Source: Lachnospiraceae bacterium
GTDB lineage: Bacteria > Bacillota > Clostridia > Lachnospirales > Lachnospiraceae
Length of the DNA stretch: 9,396 nucleotides
Assembly (NCBI GenBank): GCA_900772685.1
Contig: CAAGRP010000075.1
Coordinates: forward strand, 1-9,396
Reading direction: 5' to 3'
Shown here: positions 1 to 6,100 of the stretch, in pieces
Numbering within the stretch: position 1 is the stretch's first letter
Layout of the letters: each line of letters begins with the position of its first letter
Notes under the pieces: model-generated
What the model saw: the letters and a program-made list of their open reading frames with translations, nothing else
Told to the model about the DNA's origin: nothing
Database searches by the model: none
Program-made: the position numbers and the translations under genes

Positions 1-97
1 TTACGTACTCGCCGGGTGCGTCCTTCATATGATTTAAGATAAATGAATTTGGAACCGGGGTTACGGAAGGCTTTTTATCCCATTCGGAAAAAAACAT
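1..97 (-). CDS. DnaD-like primosomal/replication protein, N-terminal fragment
   Basis: Only the first 32 codons lie in the window; the gene continues past position 1. The peptide begins MFFSEWDKKPSVTPVPNSF and goes on to ILNHMKDAPGEYV. A short variable lead, then an NSFI-type segment and a GEYV motif, is how I recall the N-terminal winged-helix part of DnaD-domain proteins of Lachnospiraceae, which bind DNA and help load the replicative helicase. The start is set by an AAGGAG ribosome binding site at 106-111, 8 nt upstream and inside the end of murC. The start codon shares one base with the murC stop (TAATG), so translational coupling is likely. The DnaD call rests on a short peptide and is an inference; the existence of a coding start here is much firmer. 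Confidence 0.6.
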   Translation of the reverse strand, partial: MFFSEWDKKPSVTPVPNSFILNHMKDAPGEYV

Positions 98-1482
98 TAA
101 TCATTCTCCTTTAAAAGTTCGTCTCCTATTGCGGTTACATTGCCGGCACCCATTGTAAGTACGAGGTCTCCGGCCTTGAGCTGCGGCTTTATGTAATCTT
201 CTATTTCCTTAAAGGTTGGGAAATATGAGGCTTTAGTTCCTTTTTGGGATATTCCTTTTGCAATATCGGCGGATGATACACCGAAGGTATTTGTCTCACG
301 TGCGGCATATATCTCGGCGAGGATAACCTCATCCGCCGCCGAAAGAGCATCGATAAAGTCATTAAAAAACGCCTTGGTCCTTGAATATGTGTGAGGCTGG
401 AATATTACCCAGAGCTTTTTGTGCGGGCATTTGAGCGCGGTTGAAAGCGTAGCTCTGATCTCTGTCGGATGATGTGCATAATCATCCACAACAGATGCAC
501 CGTTTATCTTGCCCTTAAACTGAAATCTTCTGTCGGTTCCTGTAAACGAAGAGAGTCCCTTTGCCATCATTGCCGTATCGATGCCAAGAACGAGTGAGGC
601 ACCTATAGCCGCAAGAGCATTTGAGATATTGTGCCTGCCGGGAACCTTAAGCTCAAAGCGTCCGAGCTCTTTTCCTTTATAAACAGCCGTAAATGAAGGA
701 ATAGCGAACTCGTTGAAGCTTATATCGCAGGCGGTAAGGTCTGCCGGTGAATCAACGGAATAAGTAATAACACGACATGGAAGGTTCTTCGTGAAATATG
801 AATAGTCATTGATATCGGCATTTATAACAAGTGCTCCGTCCTTTGGAAGAAGCCCGGTAAATTTTTTGAAGGAATGTCTTATGTCATCTATGTCCTTGAA
901 GAAGTCAAGATGATCCTCTTCCACATTTAAGATCACTCCGAGAGTGGGGTTAAAATGAAGGAAGCTGTTCGTGTATTCGCAGGCCTCGGTCAGAAAATAA
1001 TCAGAGGCTCCGATACGGATATTTCCGTCTATTGCGTGCAGTATGCCGCCTACACTTACGGTAGGATCGGTATCGGCTGCAAGCAGGATATGTGCGAGCA
1101 TGGATGTCGTTGTAGTCTTTCCGTGTGTTCCGGAGACTGCGATCGACGATCTGTAGTTCATCATCATCTGCCCTAAGAGCTCCGCTCTTGTGATAAGAGG
1201 GATCCCGAGTTCCTTAGCTCTTGCGTACTCGGGATTGTCCGGATGGATGGCCGCCGTATATACGACAAGATCACATTTGTCGGAAATATTTTCGGCCTTT
1301 TGTCCATAAAAAATCAGTGCCCCGTTTGATTCAAGCTTTTTGGTAAGGGCACTTTCCTGTCTGTCTGATCCGGATATCATAAAACCACGATCCAACAGAA
1401 TCTCTGCCAGACCGCTCATGCTGATACCCCCGATCCCTATGAAGTGTATATTTATAGGTTTATTGAAGTCTAATTTATACAT
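97..1482 (-). CDS. murC: UDP-N-acetylmuramate--L-alanine ligase (MurC)
   Basis: MurC is the cytoplasmic ATP-dependent ligase that adds L-alanine to UDP-N-acetylmuramic acid, the first peptide-forming step of peptidoglycan precursor synthesis. The 461-residue length is normal for the family. Visible landmarks are the N-terminal UDP-binding Rossmann motif GIGGISMSG (residues 16-24), the ATP-binding P-loop GTHGKTTTT (118-126), the central-domain EACEY segment (167-170 region), the NVEEDHLDFF segment (186-195), the PGRHNISNALAA motif (281-292), and the C-terminal DDYAHHPTEI (333-342) and HTYSRTK (364-370) motifs. All key residues seem intact. The start is supported by GGAGG at 1488-1492, 5 nt upstream. 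It lies 24 nt after yerC and overlaps the next gene by one base, so it is the middle gene of a likely three-gene operon. No terminator is visible on either side. Confidence 0.97.
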   Translation of the reverse strand: MYKLDFNKPINIHFIGIGGISMSGLAEILLDRGFMISGSDRQESALTKKLESNGALIFYGQKAENISDKCDLVVYTAAIHPDNPEYARAKELGIPLITRAELLGQMMMNYRSSIAVSGTHGKTTTTSMLAHILLAADTDPTVSVGGILHAIDGNIRIGASDYFLTEACEYTNSFLHFNPTLGVILNVEEDHLDFFKDIDDIRHSFKKFTGLLPKDGALVINADINDYSYFTKNLPCRVITYSVDSPADLTACDISFNEFAIPSFTAVYKGKELGRFELKVPGRHNISNALAAIGASLVLGIDTAMMAKGLSSFTGTDRRFQFKGKINGASVVDDYAHHPTEIRATLSTALKCPHKKLWVIFQPHTYSRTKAFFNDFIDALSAADEVILAEIYAARETNTFGVSSADIAKGISQKGTKASYFPTFKEIEDYIKPQLKAGDLVLTMGAGNVTAIGDELLKEND

Positions 1483-1506
1483 ACAAACCTCCGGTGATAA
1501 AGGTCA

Positions 1507-1791
1507 TTATTTAATTCGTTTGAATACTATATCATATCCGTCGCTTCCGTATATGAGCGAGCGGTTGACGCGGCTTATCGTTGCGGTGGAGGCACCTGTC
1601 TTTTCGGAAATCTCAAGATAAGTGAAACCCTCGCGGAGCATCTTTGCCACCTCGAATCGCTGGGATATGGAAAGTATCTCATTTATGGTACATACGTCTT
1701 CGAAGAATGCATAGCATTCCTCTTTGTTTTTAAGACTTAATATTGCATCAAACAGGTGATCGACTGCTTCTGTGTGTATGGTCTTACTCAT
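1507..1791 (-). CDS. yerC: YerC/YecD family TrpR-like DNA-binding protein
   Basis: This 94-residue protein matches the small YerC/YecD group related to the Trp repressor fold. The central part is the typical stretch with the FFEDVCTINEI segment (30-40), SQRFEVAKMLREG (43-55) and a helix-turn-helix reading YLEISEKTGASTATISRVNR (58-77). The family is expected to bind DNA as a helical dimer, but its ligand and targets are not well known and the sequence does not reveal them. The start is supported by GGAG at 1800-1803, 9 nt upstream. It is the first gene of the yerC-murC-dnaD-like set and has a good promoter at 1834-1862. Its placement ahead of murC makes it a candidate regulator of this operon, but that is inference. 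Confidence 0.9.
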   Translation of the reverse strand: MSKTIHTEAVDHLFDAILSLKNKEECYAFFEDVCTINEILSISQRFEVAKMLREGFTYLEISEKTGASTATISRVNRSLIYGSDGYDIVFKRIK

Positions 1792-1833
1792 GCTGAATTC
1801 TCCGTTTCAAGCCGCAGCAAAATTTTCTATAAT

Positions 1834-1862
1834 ATTATAACTCGTATTTCTTTAGATTGCAA
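1834..1862 (-). promoter_or_regulatory. Sigma-A-type promoter for yerC-murC operon
   Basis: On the minus strand, TTGCAA (1857-1862) is followed after exactly 17 nt by a perfect TATAAT (1834-1839). Transcription would begin about 7 nt further downstream, leaving a leader of roughly 35 nt before the yerC start codon. The -35 hexamer is palindromic and also serves the opposing promoter. Confidence 0.7.
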
Positions 1863-1885
1863 ACTGCTTAAAAAGAATGTATAAT
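1857..1885 (+). promoter_or_regulatory. Sigma-A-type promoter for the XRE gene
   Basis: On the plus strand, TTGCAA (1857-1862) is followed after exactly 17 nt by a perfect TATAAT (1880-1885). The predicted start of transcription is near 1892, about 45 nt before the start codon at 1937. It uses the same -35 bases as the divergent yerC promoter. Confidence 0.7.
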
Positions 1886-1920
1886 CAAAAAAAGCAATTA
1901 TAAGTAGTTTTTGACATTAT

Positions 1921-1928
1921 GAAAGGAG
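1921..1928 (+). promoter_or_regulatory. Ribosome binding site fixing the XRE start
   Basis: GAAAGGAG ends 8 nt before the ATG at 1937. An in-frame ATG at 1919 overlaps this site and has no Shine-Dalgarno sequence of its own, so 1937 is chosen as the start. Confidence 0.8.
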
Positions 1929-1936
1929 TAAAAGCG

Positions 1937-2260
1937 ATGCGAGACTGTGACGTAATTGAACACATTAAAAATCTTTGCAAAGAACGAGGCTGGAGCTACT
2001 ACAGACTGGCCATGCAGGCACGGATTCCTTACTCTACCTTAAATAACATGCTTCACAGGGACAATATCCCTACCATACCGACACTTCAGAAGATCTGCGA
2101 CGGTATGGGAATAACACTTTCGGATTTCTTTGCCGACGGTGTAGGAGGAGCACATTTGACAAGCGGACAAAAAGAGGTCCTCGAGCTCTTCTCGGAGCTT
2201 CCGCAGAAGGACAAAAAACTTCTTATTGCATATGCAAAAGGTCTTAACCACGTTGTTTAA
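1937..2260 (+). CDS. Small XRE/Cro-C1-type helix-turn-helix regulator
   Basis: This is a 107-residue protein with an N-terminal XRE/lambda-repressor type DNA-binding domain (about residues 5-65). The helix-turn-helix runs through WSYYRLAMQARIPYSTLNNML (19-39), followed by the family's usual TIPTLQKICDGMGITLSDFF segment (46-65). The C-terminal 40 residues are short and contain LPQKDKKLLIAYAKGL, a segment often seen in stand-alone clostridial XRE proteins and probably used for dimer contacts. There is no ligand or protease domain. It is transcribed alone, divergently from yerC, from a promoter that shares its -35 with yerC, and it ends at a clear terminator. Targets are unknown; regulation of its own divergent promoter region is plausible but not shown. 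An upstream ATG at 1919 would add six residues but lacks a ribosome binding site. Confidence 0.9.
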   Translation: MRDCDVIEHIKNLCKERGWSYYRLAMQARIPYSTLNNMLHRDNIPTIPTLQKICDGMGITLSDFFADGVGGAHLTSGQKEVLELFSELPQKDKKLLIAYAKGLNHVV

Positions 2261-2288
2261 AAAAGAGGCTTTAGGCCTCTTTTTGATT
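2259..2288. terminator. Bidirectional intrinsic terminator
   Basis: A stem AAAAAGAGGC / GCCTCTTTTT with a 5-nt loop begins at the XRE stop codon. On the plus strand it ends in a T run and terminates the XRE transcript. On the minus strand it also ends in a run of six T, so it can stop transcripts arriving from the convergent TPM-domain operon. Confidence 0.85.
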
Positions 2289-2298
2289 TATAAAAGAT

Positions 2299-2369
2299 AA
2301 GTCAGAAGAATACTTCTTATGGATAACAATTTGATGTCCGGAAAAAAAGTATGTCTTCTGACTTTTTTT
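2299..2369 (+). terminator. Long-stem hairpin followed by T tract
   Basis: Bases 2299-2315 pair with 2347-2364 to give a 17-bp stem with one bulged G at 2353 and a loop of about 31 nt. A run of seven T (2363-2369) follows directly on the plus strand, as in an intrinsic terminator; the minus strand has only a broken T tract. A smaller hairpin (AGAAG 2304-2308 with CTTCT 2313-2317) would compete with the left arm. It may be a backup terminator, or the 3' end of a small RNA. The pairing is seen directly; the role is inferred. Confidence 0.5.
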
Positions 2370-2384
2370 GTGCTGTTTTAAATT

Positions 2385-2418
2385 GATGTTGGGGTCAAAA
2401 GCTTTTGACCCTGATATC
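2385..2418. repeat. Inverted repeat with a perfect 20-bp palindromic core
   Basis: Bases 2392-2411 form a perfect palindrome, GGGTCAAAAG and its complement, centred on an AAGCTT. In plus-strand RNA the pairing extends to 2385-2418 through three G-U pairs, which would be mismatches in minus-strand RNA. There is no T tract after it in either direction, so it is not a standard terminator. It lies 14 nt beyond the stop codon of the TPM-domain gene. It could be an operator, an mRNA-end stabiliser, or the remnant of a small mobile repeat. Confidence 0.6.
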
Positions 2419-2432
2419 TTAAACTAATAGTA

Positions 2433-3287
2433 TTAAAAGCTTCTGCCGCCGCCCGAGAAGCTGCCGCCGCCCGAGGAGCTGTAGTCGCTGGAATAGGATG
2501 AGCCTCCGCCTCCGCCGCTGCTTTTGTTTTCTCGTTTTACACGTGTCACGGTAGAATACAGATAGTAGTCATGAGAAACACGGATGTTAATGCTGTCATT
2601 TACGATATACTTGTCAGCCTCGGTTGCGAGCCTTACTTTTTTCATGGATGAATACAATACCGTAAGGACTATCGCACCGGCGATCACACCTACGACTAAA
2701 GCAACTATGAGGGAGAACATGATAGAGCTGCCTCCTGACGAAGAAGATGAAACCGTGCCTGTATCATACAGCTCGTCTATTTCATTTATATAAGTACACA
2801 TTGCGTCATAGTAGTAGCCGTCTGCCATATCGGGATAGATGCCGTCATCTATGGCATTTATGATGTCTTCATCGTAATACGATCTGCTTTCTCCGCGTAT
2901 TGCCGTATACCATCCGCGATTGCCGCTTTCCATGCAGACCATAAGTACGGAGCCGCTGTAGTCATCGCCTAAACCGTATCCGTTGAACTGGTAGAAATCC
3001 GCTGCAAGGATCTGGTGGGTGAATCCGTATGAAGAGTCTGTCGTATAGATCACAAAATCTCTGTCATATTTGGATATAAGTTCTTCTATGCGGGAGGTAA
3101 GATCCTCTTCCTCATCGTCTGAAAAGATATCGGCGTCATCGACTACCCTTGGAGCGTTTTCTGCATGATAATCTTCAAATGCCTCAACGTCCTCGGGATA
3201 CCAGTACGGAAGCTCGTCTGCAAAACAGAGAGTTCCGAATGAAAGTATGAACAATGCTGTTAAAACTATCGAAAGTATTTTTTTCAT
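2433..3287 (-). CDS. TPM-domain (DUF477, YgcG-like) exported membrane protein
   Basis: This 284-residue protein has a signal peptide (1-23, likely cut after CFA), a TPM domain (about 46-176), one membrane segment (about 189-212) and a low-complexity Gly/Ser tail (256-284). The TPM start is the typical PRVVDDADIFSDDEEEDL segment, followed by RDFVIYTTDS and by a GDDYSGSVLMVCM region. The domain would face outside and the tail inside. The Gly/Ser-rich end closing in FSGGGRSF is characteristic of YgcG-like TPM proteins. TPM domains have been linked to acid phosphatase activity and photosystem repair in plants and cyanobacteria, but the role in Firmicutes is unknown. The start is supported by GGAGG at 3295-3299. 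It is the last gene of a tight cluster, 15 nt after the zinc-ribbon gene. The tail contains an 18-bp tandem repeat. Confidence 0.88.
   Translation of the reverse strand: MKKILSIVLTALFILSFGTLCFADELPYWYPEDVEAFEDYHAENAPRVVDDADIFSDDEEEDLTSRIEELISKYDRDFVIYTTDSSYGFTHQILAADFYQFNGYGLGDDYSGSVLMVCMESGNRGWYTAIRGESRSYYDEDIINAIDDGIYPDMADGYYYDAMCTYINEIDELYDTGTVSSSSSGGSSIMFSLIVALVVGVIAGAIVLTVLYSSMKKVRLATEADKYIVNDSINIRVSHDYYLYSTVTRVKRENKSSGGGGGSSYSSDYSSSGGGSFSGGGRSF
2443..2478. repeat. 18-bp tandem repeat in the Gly/Ser tail
   Basis: Two adjacent copies of CTGCCGCCGCCCGAGRAG (2443-2460 and 2461-2478) differ at one base. They encode the SFSGGG/SSSGGG units at the C-terminus of the TPM-domain protein and could change copy number by slippage without shifting the frame. 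Confidence 0.75.
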
Positions 3288-3302
3288 ATCCGAACCTCCT
3301 CC

Positions 3303-4376
3303 TTAAAGTAACTGCATCAAAGCAAATACAGCGGCAAATACACAGCCTGCGACACCGCCGAACCATGCAAAACATCTTGGGGTGCTTATCGGAAGCTCGC
3401 CGACTACCTTGCCGGTCTGTCCGTTTACGGCATAACGGTAATCTTTTCCTTTGTATTTGCAGTTTAAGAGATAAACAGGAAGCAGGACGTATTTGACTGA
3501 GGCCTTTGTGATCTTTACATCGCTTGACCTGAGTGAAACACTCGAATACAGACCTGTGTTTTTCTTGAAGACGTTTTCGATGCTGTGCTTCATCCTTGAT
3601 GTGGCCCTGTCAAGCTCATTATCGGGATCGGTATCAAAACGCTCTGCGAGATATCCCGAGAGATATGCCTTATCGAAATCAATGAGCTCTGAGTAGTTAA
3701 AAGGCTCTATGGAGTCCATAAGGTCGTTGTCGGCCTTCAGGCTGGCATCGCACGGAACAAGAGAAAATCCCATATCCCCTTTTCTCTCAAGCAGGTAATA
3801 AGAGGTCTCGGTGCAGTCATACTGACCCTCTCTGTAGGTTCGAACTCTTGTTGCGTTAAAGGTCATATCTCCGTCGAGGTCGCAGTCATAAAGCCAGAAC
3901 GGAACATAAACACCCTGGACCTTGCCTATCTTATTGTCATCAAAGAAACCCTTCGGAAGGAGCTTCTTTTTGCTGTAGAACTTCCTTACGGCATCGGGAA
4001 GCGTTTTCGGAGTAATCTTAAACGGAATGATGGCATTTGGTTTAAGACCGCCGTCGAGCTTGTCATCGAGGATGACATTGTTTCCGCAGTAAGGGCATGC
4101 TGTCGCAGATGTGGAGCTGTCGGTCTCGATAGTGGCTCCGCAGGATTTACATACATAAACCTGTGTATCGTCCAGATGCTCGGATGTATCGAATTCCTTT
4201 TTGTACGAGCTCCAGTCGAAGCCGTTTGAAGTTTCTTCCTCGGATTGATTAAAGGCCTGCATTGCTTCCAGGTCATATTCGTTTCCGCATGAGCCGCATA
4301 CGAGCTTGCCCTTTTCCGGGCTGAATGCAAGTGTAGATGCACATGAAGGGCATTTGTATTCAGTCATTGTTGACAT
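3303..4376 (-). CDS. Double zinc-ribbon protein with C-terminal membrane anchor
   Basis: This 357-residue protein starts with two zinc ribbons: CPSC (9-12) with CGSC (27-30), and CKSC (76-79) with CPYC (94-97). The middle (about 110-330) is a conserved domain with YVPFWLYD (157-164) and LLPVYLLNCKYKGKDYRYAVNG (298-319), which I recognise from proteins often labelled TFIIB-type zinc-ribbon proteins, or wrongly as PriA helicase. There is no helicase motif here. The last 20 or so residues (about 336-357) are hydrophobic and would anchor it in the membrane with the ribbons in the cytoplasm. GGAGG at 4384-4388 lies 7 nt before the start. It sits 18 nt after the MBL gene and 15 nt before the TPM-domain gene, so a joint membrane role with the TPM protein is plausible. 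The function is not known. Confidence 0.85.
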   Translation of the reverse strand: MSTMTEYKCPSCASTLAFSPEKGKLVCGSCGNEYDLEAMQAFNQSEEETSNGFDWSSYKKEFDTSEHLDDTQVYVCKSCGATIETDSSTSATACPYCGNNVILDDKLDGGLKPNAIIPFKITPKTLPDAVRKFYSKKKLLPKGFFDDNKIGKVQGVYVPFWLYDCDLDGDMTFNATRVRTYREGQYDCTETSYYLLERKGDMGFSLVPCDASLKADNDLMDSIEPFNYSELIDFDKAYLSGYLAERFDTDPDNELDRATSRMKHSIENVFKKNTGLYSSVSLRSSDVKITKASVKYVLLPVYLLNCKYKGKDYRYAVNGQTGKVVGELPISTPRCFAWFGGVAGCVFAAVFALMQLL

Positions 4377-4394
4377 ATTTTATCCTCCGGATCT

Positions 4395-5999
4395 TTATAG
4401 TTTTGTTTTCCATTTTTCGGTCAGAGCCGTTATATGTGCGGTAAATTGAGATACTTCTTTATTAGGATGACCCTTAAAAGCTTTTGCAAGCTCAAGCAGC
4501 ATTGAGGCTGCGGCAATAAGCGCATTGTAGGTGCTTCTTGCCTTAAGGGTACCCTTGGGTACGATGCGCTTTCCGGTGGTGCGGATAGTGCATTCGCCTG
4601 TCATAAGGTCATATTGGGTTCCGCTGAACGGAGCGACGGCATTGTAATCATAAGAGTCTCTTATAAGAGAGCAGAAGGCTTCACAGGAATCCTCGTCCCC
4701 GTGATTTACAAATACCATCTGAGGCTTGTTCTCAAATGATTGCAGCCATGTAAGAAGCCCGTTTCTGTCGGCATGTCCGCTCGTTCCTTTAAGAGAGACT
4801 ATCTCTGCTCTTACGGCTATATCTTCGCCGAACAGCTTGACCTTGTCCGCACCGTCCTGAAGTACACGTCCTAAAGAGCCGACTGCCTGATATCCGGCAA
4901 ATACGATAATGTTTCGCCAGTCCCAAAGATTATGCTTGAGGTGATGCCTGATACGTCCGGCCTCGCACATTCCGCTTGCTGAGATGATGACCTTGGGATT
5001 CGGGTCATTGTTTATAGCAATGGAGTCCTCGGATGTTACCGAGAGCTTGAGCCCGTCGGACCACAGAGGATTTTCGCCCCTATCTAAGATAGCAAGCATA
5101 TTGTCATCAAAACAGCTTCTGTCGCATTGTATGAAGATGTTTGTAGCTTCTATCGCAAGAGGGCTGTCGACATATATCGAAAATCCGTCATGTCCGTGTA
5201 CCATGTGACTTTTGTTTATTATGTGAAGGGCATAGAGGAGCTCCTGTGTCCTGCCTACGGCAAAGGCGGGGATAACCACGTTTCCGCCGCGGTCGAATGC
5301 CTTTTGTATGACTTCGGCAAGTTCTTCGGGAAGGTTGTTTGCGATACCGTCATGAAGTCTGTTTCCGTATGTCGATTCGATAACAACATAGTCTGCATCG
5401 GCTACGGTCTGCGGATCCTTTATTATAGGCTGATTTGTGTTTCCGACATCACCGCTGAAAACGATCTTTTTATCAACGCCGCCTTCGGAAAGCCAGAGCT
5501 CTATGCAGGCAGAGCCTAAAAGATGACCGATATCCGTAAAACGTATGATCACACCTTCACCGACGGTTATAGGTTCGTTGTATTTGCAGCGGCGCAGCAG
5601 TGATACAGCACCGACCGCATCATTCATATCATAAACAGGCTCTTCGTATTCACGTCCGGCACGTATTGCTTTTCGCTTTTTCCATTCCGCATCGCTTTCC
5701 TGTATATGAGCACAGTCTCTAAGCATTATATCGCACAGATCACATGTTGCCTCGGTTGCAAATATGCTGCCCTTGAATCCGTCTTTATAGAGCTTTGGAA
5801 GCATTCCCGAGTGATCGATATGTGCATGAGTAAGAAAAACTGCCTCTATCTGTGCCGGGTTGACAGGGAGGGGTTCGTTTTCGAAGACGTTTGTTCCTTG
5901 TTCCATACCACAGTCGACCAGGTAATAGCGGCCCATGATCTCAATTACCGTGCAGCTTCCGGTTACCTCATGTGCAGCGCCGATAAATGTTATCTTCAT
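4395..5999 (-). CDS. MBL-fold beta-CASP hydrolase, probable RNase-like (YSH1-type)
   Basis: The 534-residue protein combines a metallo-beta-lactamase core with an inserted beta-CASP domain, the arrangement of CPSF73/YSH1-like nucleases. Metal-site motifs are HAHIDH (58-63), H159 in IGHLLGSA and D184 in SGDVG. The beta-CASP part shows the acidic IESTYGN (207-213), the SASGMCEAGRIRHHL segment (340-354), GTSGHADRNG (405-414) and VNHGDEDS (431-438). All expected ligands are present, so it should be an active cytoplasmic metal-dependent hydrolase, most likely on RNA. It lacks an added KH domain; the last 60 residues are an Ala/Leu-rich helical extension. An ATG at 6014 is in frame but has no ribosome binding site, whereas GGGAG at 6008-6012 lies 8 nt before 5999, so 5999 is the start. 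It is the first gene of the cluster with the zinc-ribbon and TPM genes. Confidence 0.9.
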   Translation of the reverse strand: MKITFIGAAHEVTGSCTVIEIMGRYYLVDCGMEQGTNVFENEPLPVNPAQIEAVFLTHAHIDHSGMLPKLYKDGFKGSIFATEATCDLCDIMLRDCAHIQESDAEWKKRKAIRAGREYEEPVYDMNDAVGAVSLLRRCKYNEPITVGEGVIIRFTDIGHLLGSACIELWLSEGGVDKKIVFSGDVGNTNQPIIKDPQTVADADYVVIESTYGNRLHDGIANNLPEELAEVIQKAFDRGGNVVIPAFAVGRTQELLYALHIINKSHMVHGHDGFSIYVDSPLAIEATNIFIQCDRSCFDDNMLAILDRGENPLWSDGLKLSVTSEDSIAINNDPNPKVIISASGMCEAGRIRHHLKHNLWDWRNIIVFAGYQAVGSLGRVLQDGADKVKLFGEDIAVRAEIVSLKGTSGHADRNGLLTWLQSFENKPQMVFVNHGDEDSCEAFCSLIRDSYDYNAVAPFSGTQYDLMTGECTIRTTGKRIVPKGTLKARSTYNALIAAASMLLELAKAFKGHPNKEVSQFTAHITALTEKWKTKL

Positions 6000-6007
6000 A
6001 CATACCA

Positions 6008-6012
6008 CTCCC
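6008..6012 (-). promoter_or_regulatory. Ribosome binding site fixing the MBL gene start
   Basis: GGGAG on the minus strand lies 8 nt before the ATG at 5999. It falls inside the five extra codons that a start at 6014 would add, so it argues for the shorter protein, which begins MKITFIGAAHEVTGS as is usual in this family. Confidence 0.75.
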
Positions 6013-6071
6013 ATCTTTTGGATATTTAATATATTGCAATCGTTATTTTTTTACGATCACAACATAACTCT

Positions 6072-6100
6072 AAAATAACACAAAAGCGGTATTATATCAA
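6072..6100 (-). promoter_or_regulatory. Candidate promoter of the MBL/zinc-ribbon/TPM cluster
   Basis: TTGATA (6095-6100) followed after 17 nt by TATTTT (6072-6077) on the minus strand resembles a sigma-A promoter, with five and four of six consensus bases. The -35 covers the stop codon of the upstream LysR gene. The predicted leader is about 65 nt and includes a short inverted repeat ATCGT/ACGAT (6039-6057) whose role is unclear. No terminator is visible between the two genes, so some read-through is possible. Confidence 0.45.

Noticed and set aside
955..1176. A 73-codon plus-strand open frame opposite murC
   Set aside because: It is Cys-rich and low in protein-like character, and lies entirely within the conserved murC coding region, so it is a shadow frame.
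1919..1936. Upstream in-frame ATG adding six codons to the XRE gene
   Set aside because: It has no ribosome binding site, and the strong GAAAGGAG at 1921-1928 is placed correctly for the ATG at 1937.
2319..2381. A 20-codon plus-strand reading frame with a hydrophobic end (KKVCLLTFFVLF) inside the long hairpin, resembling a tiny type I toxin
   Set aside because: There is no convincing ribosome binding site, the hydrophobic stretch is only about 10 residues, and the frame coincides with hairpin and terminator sequence. It is more likely chance.
5127..5519. A 130-codon plus-strand open frame opposite the MBL gene
   Set aside because: It is wholly antisense to a gene with intact catalytic motifs, its translation matches no recognisable family, and it has no independent support.
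6000..6014. Upstream ATG adding five codons to the MBL/beta-CASP gene
   Set aside because: No Shine-Dalgarno sequence precedes it; GGGAG at 6008-6012 is well spaced for the ATG at 5999, which also gives the usual family N-terminus.
6039..6057. Inverted repeat ATCGT-N9-ACGAT between the LysR and MBL genes, considered as a LysR terminator
   Set aside because: The stem is only 5 bp and no T tract follows it on the minus strand. It may be an operator, but there is too little to call it.
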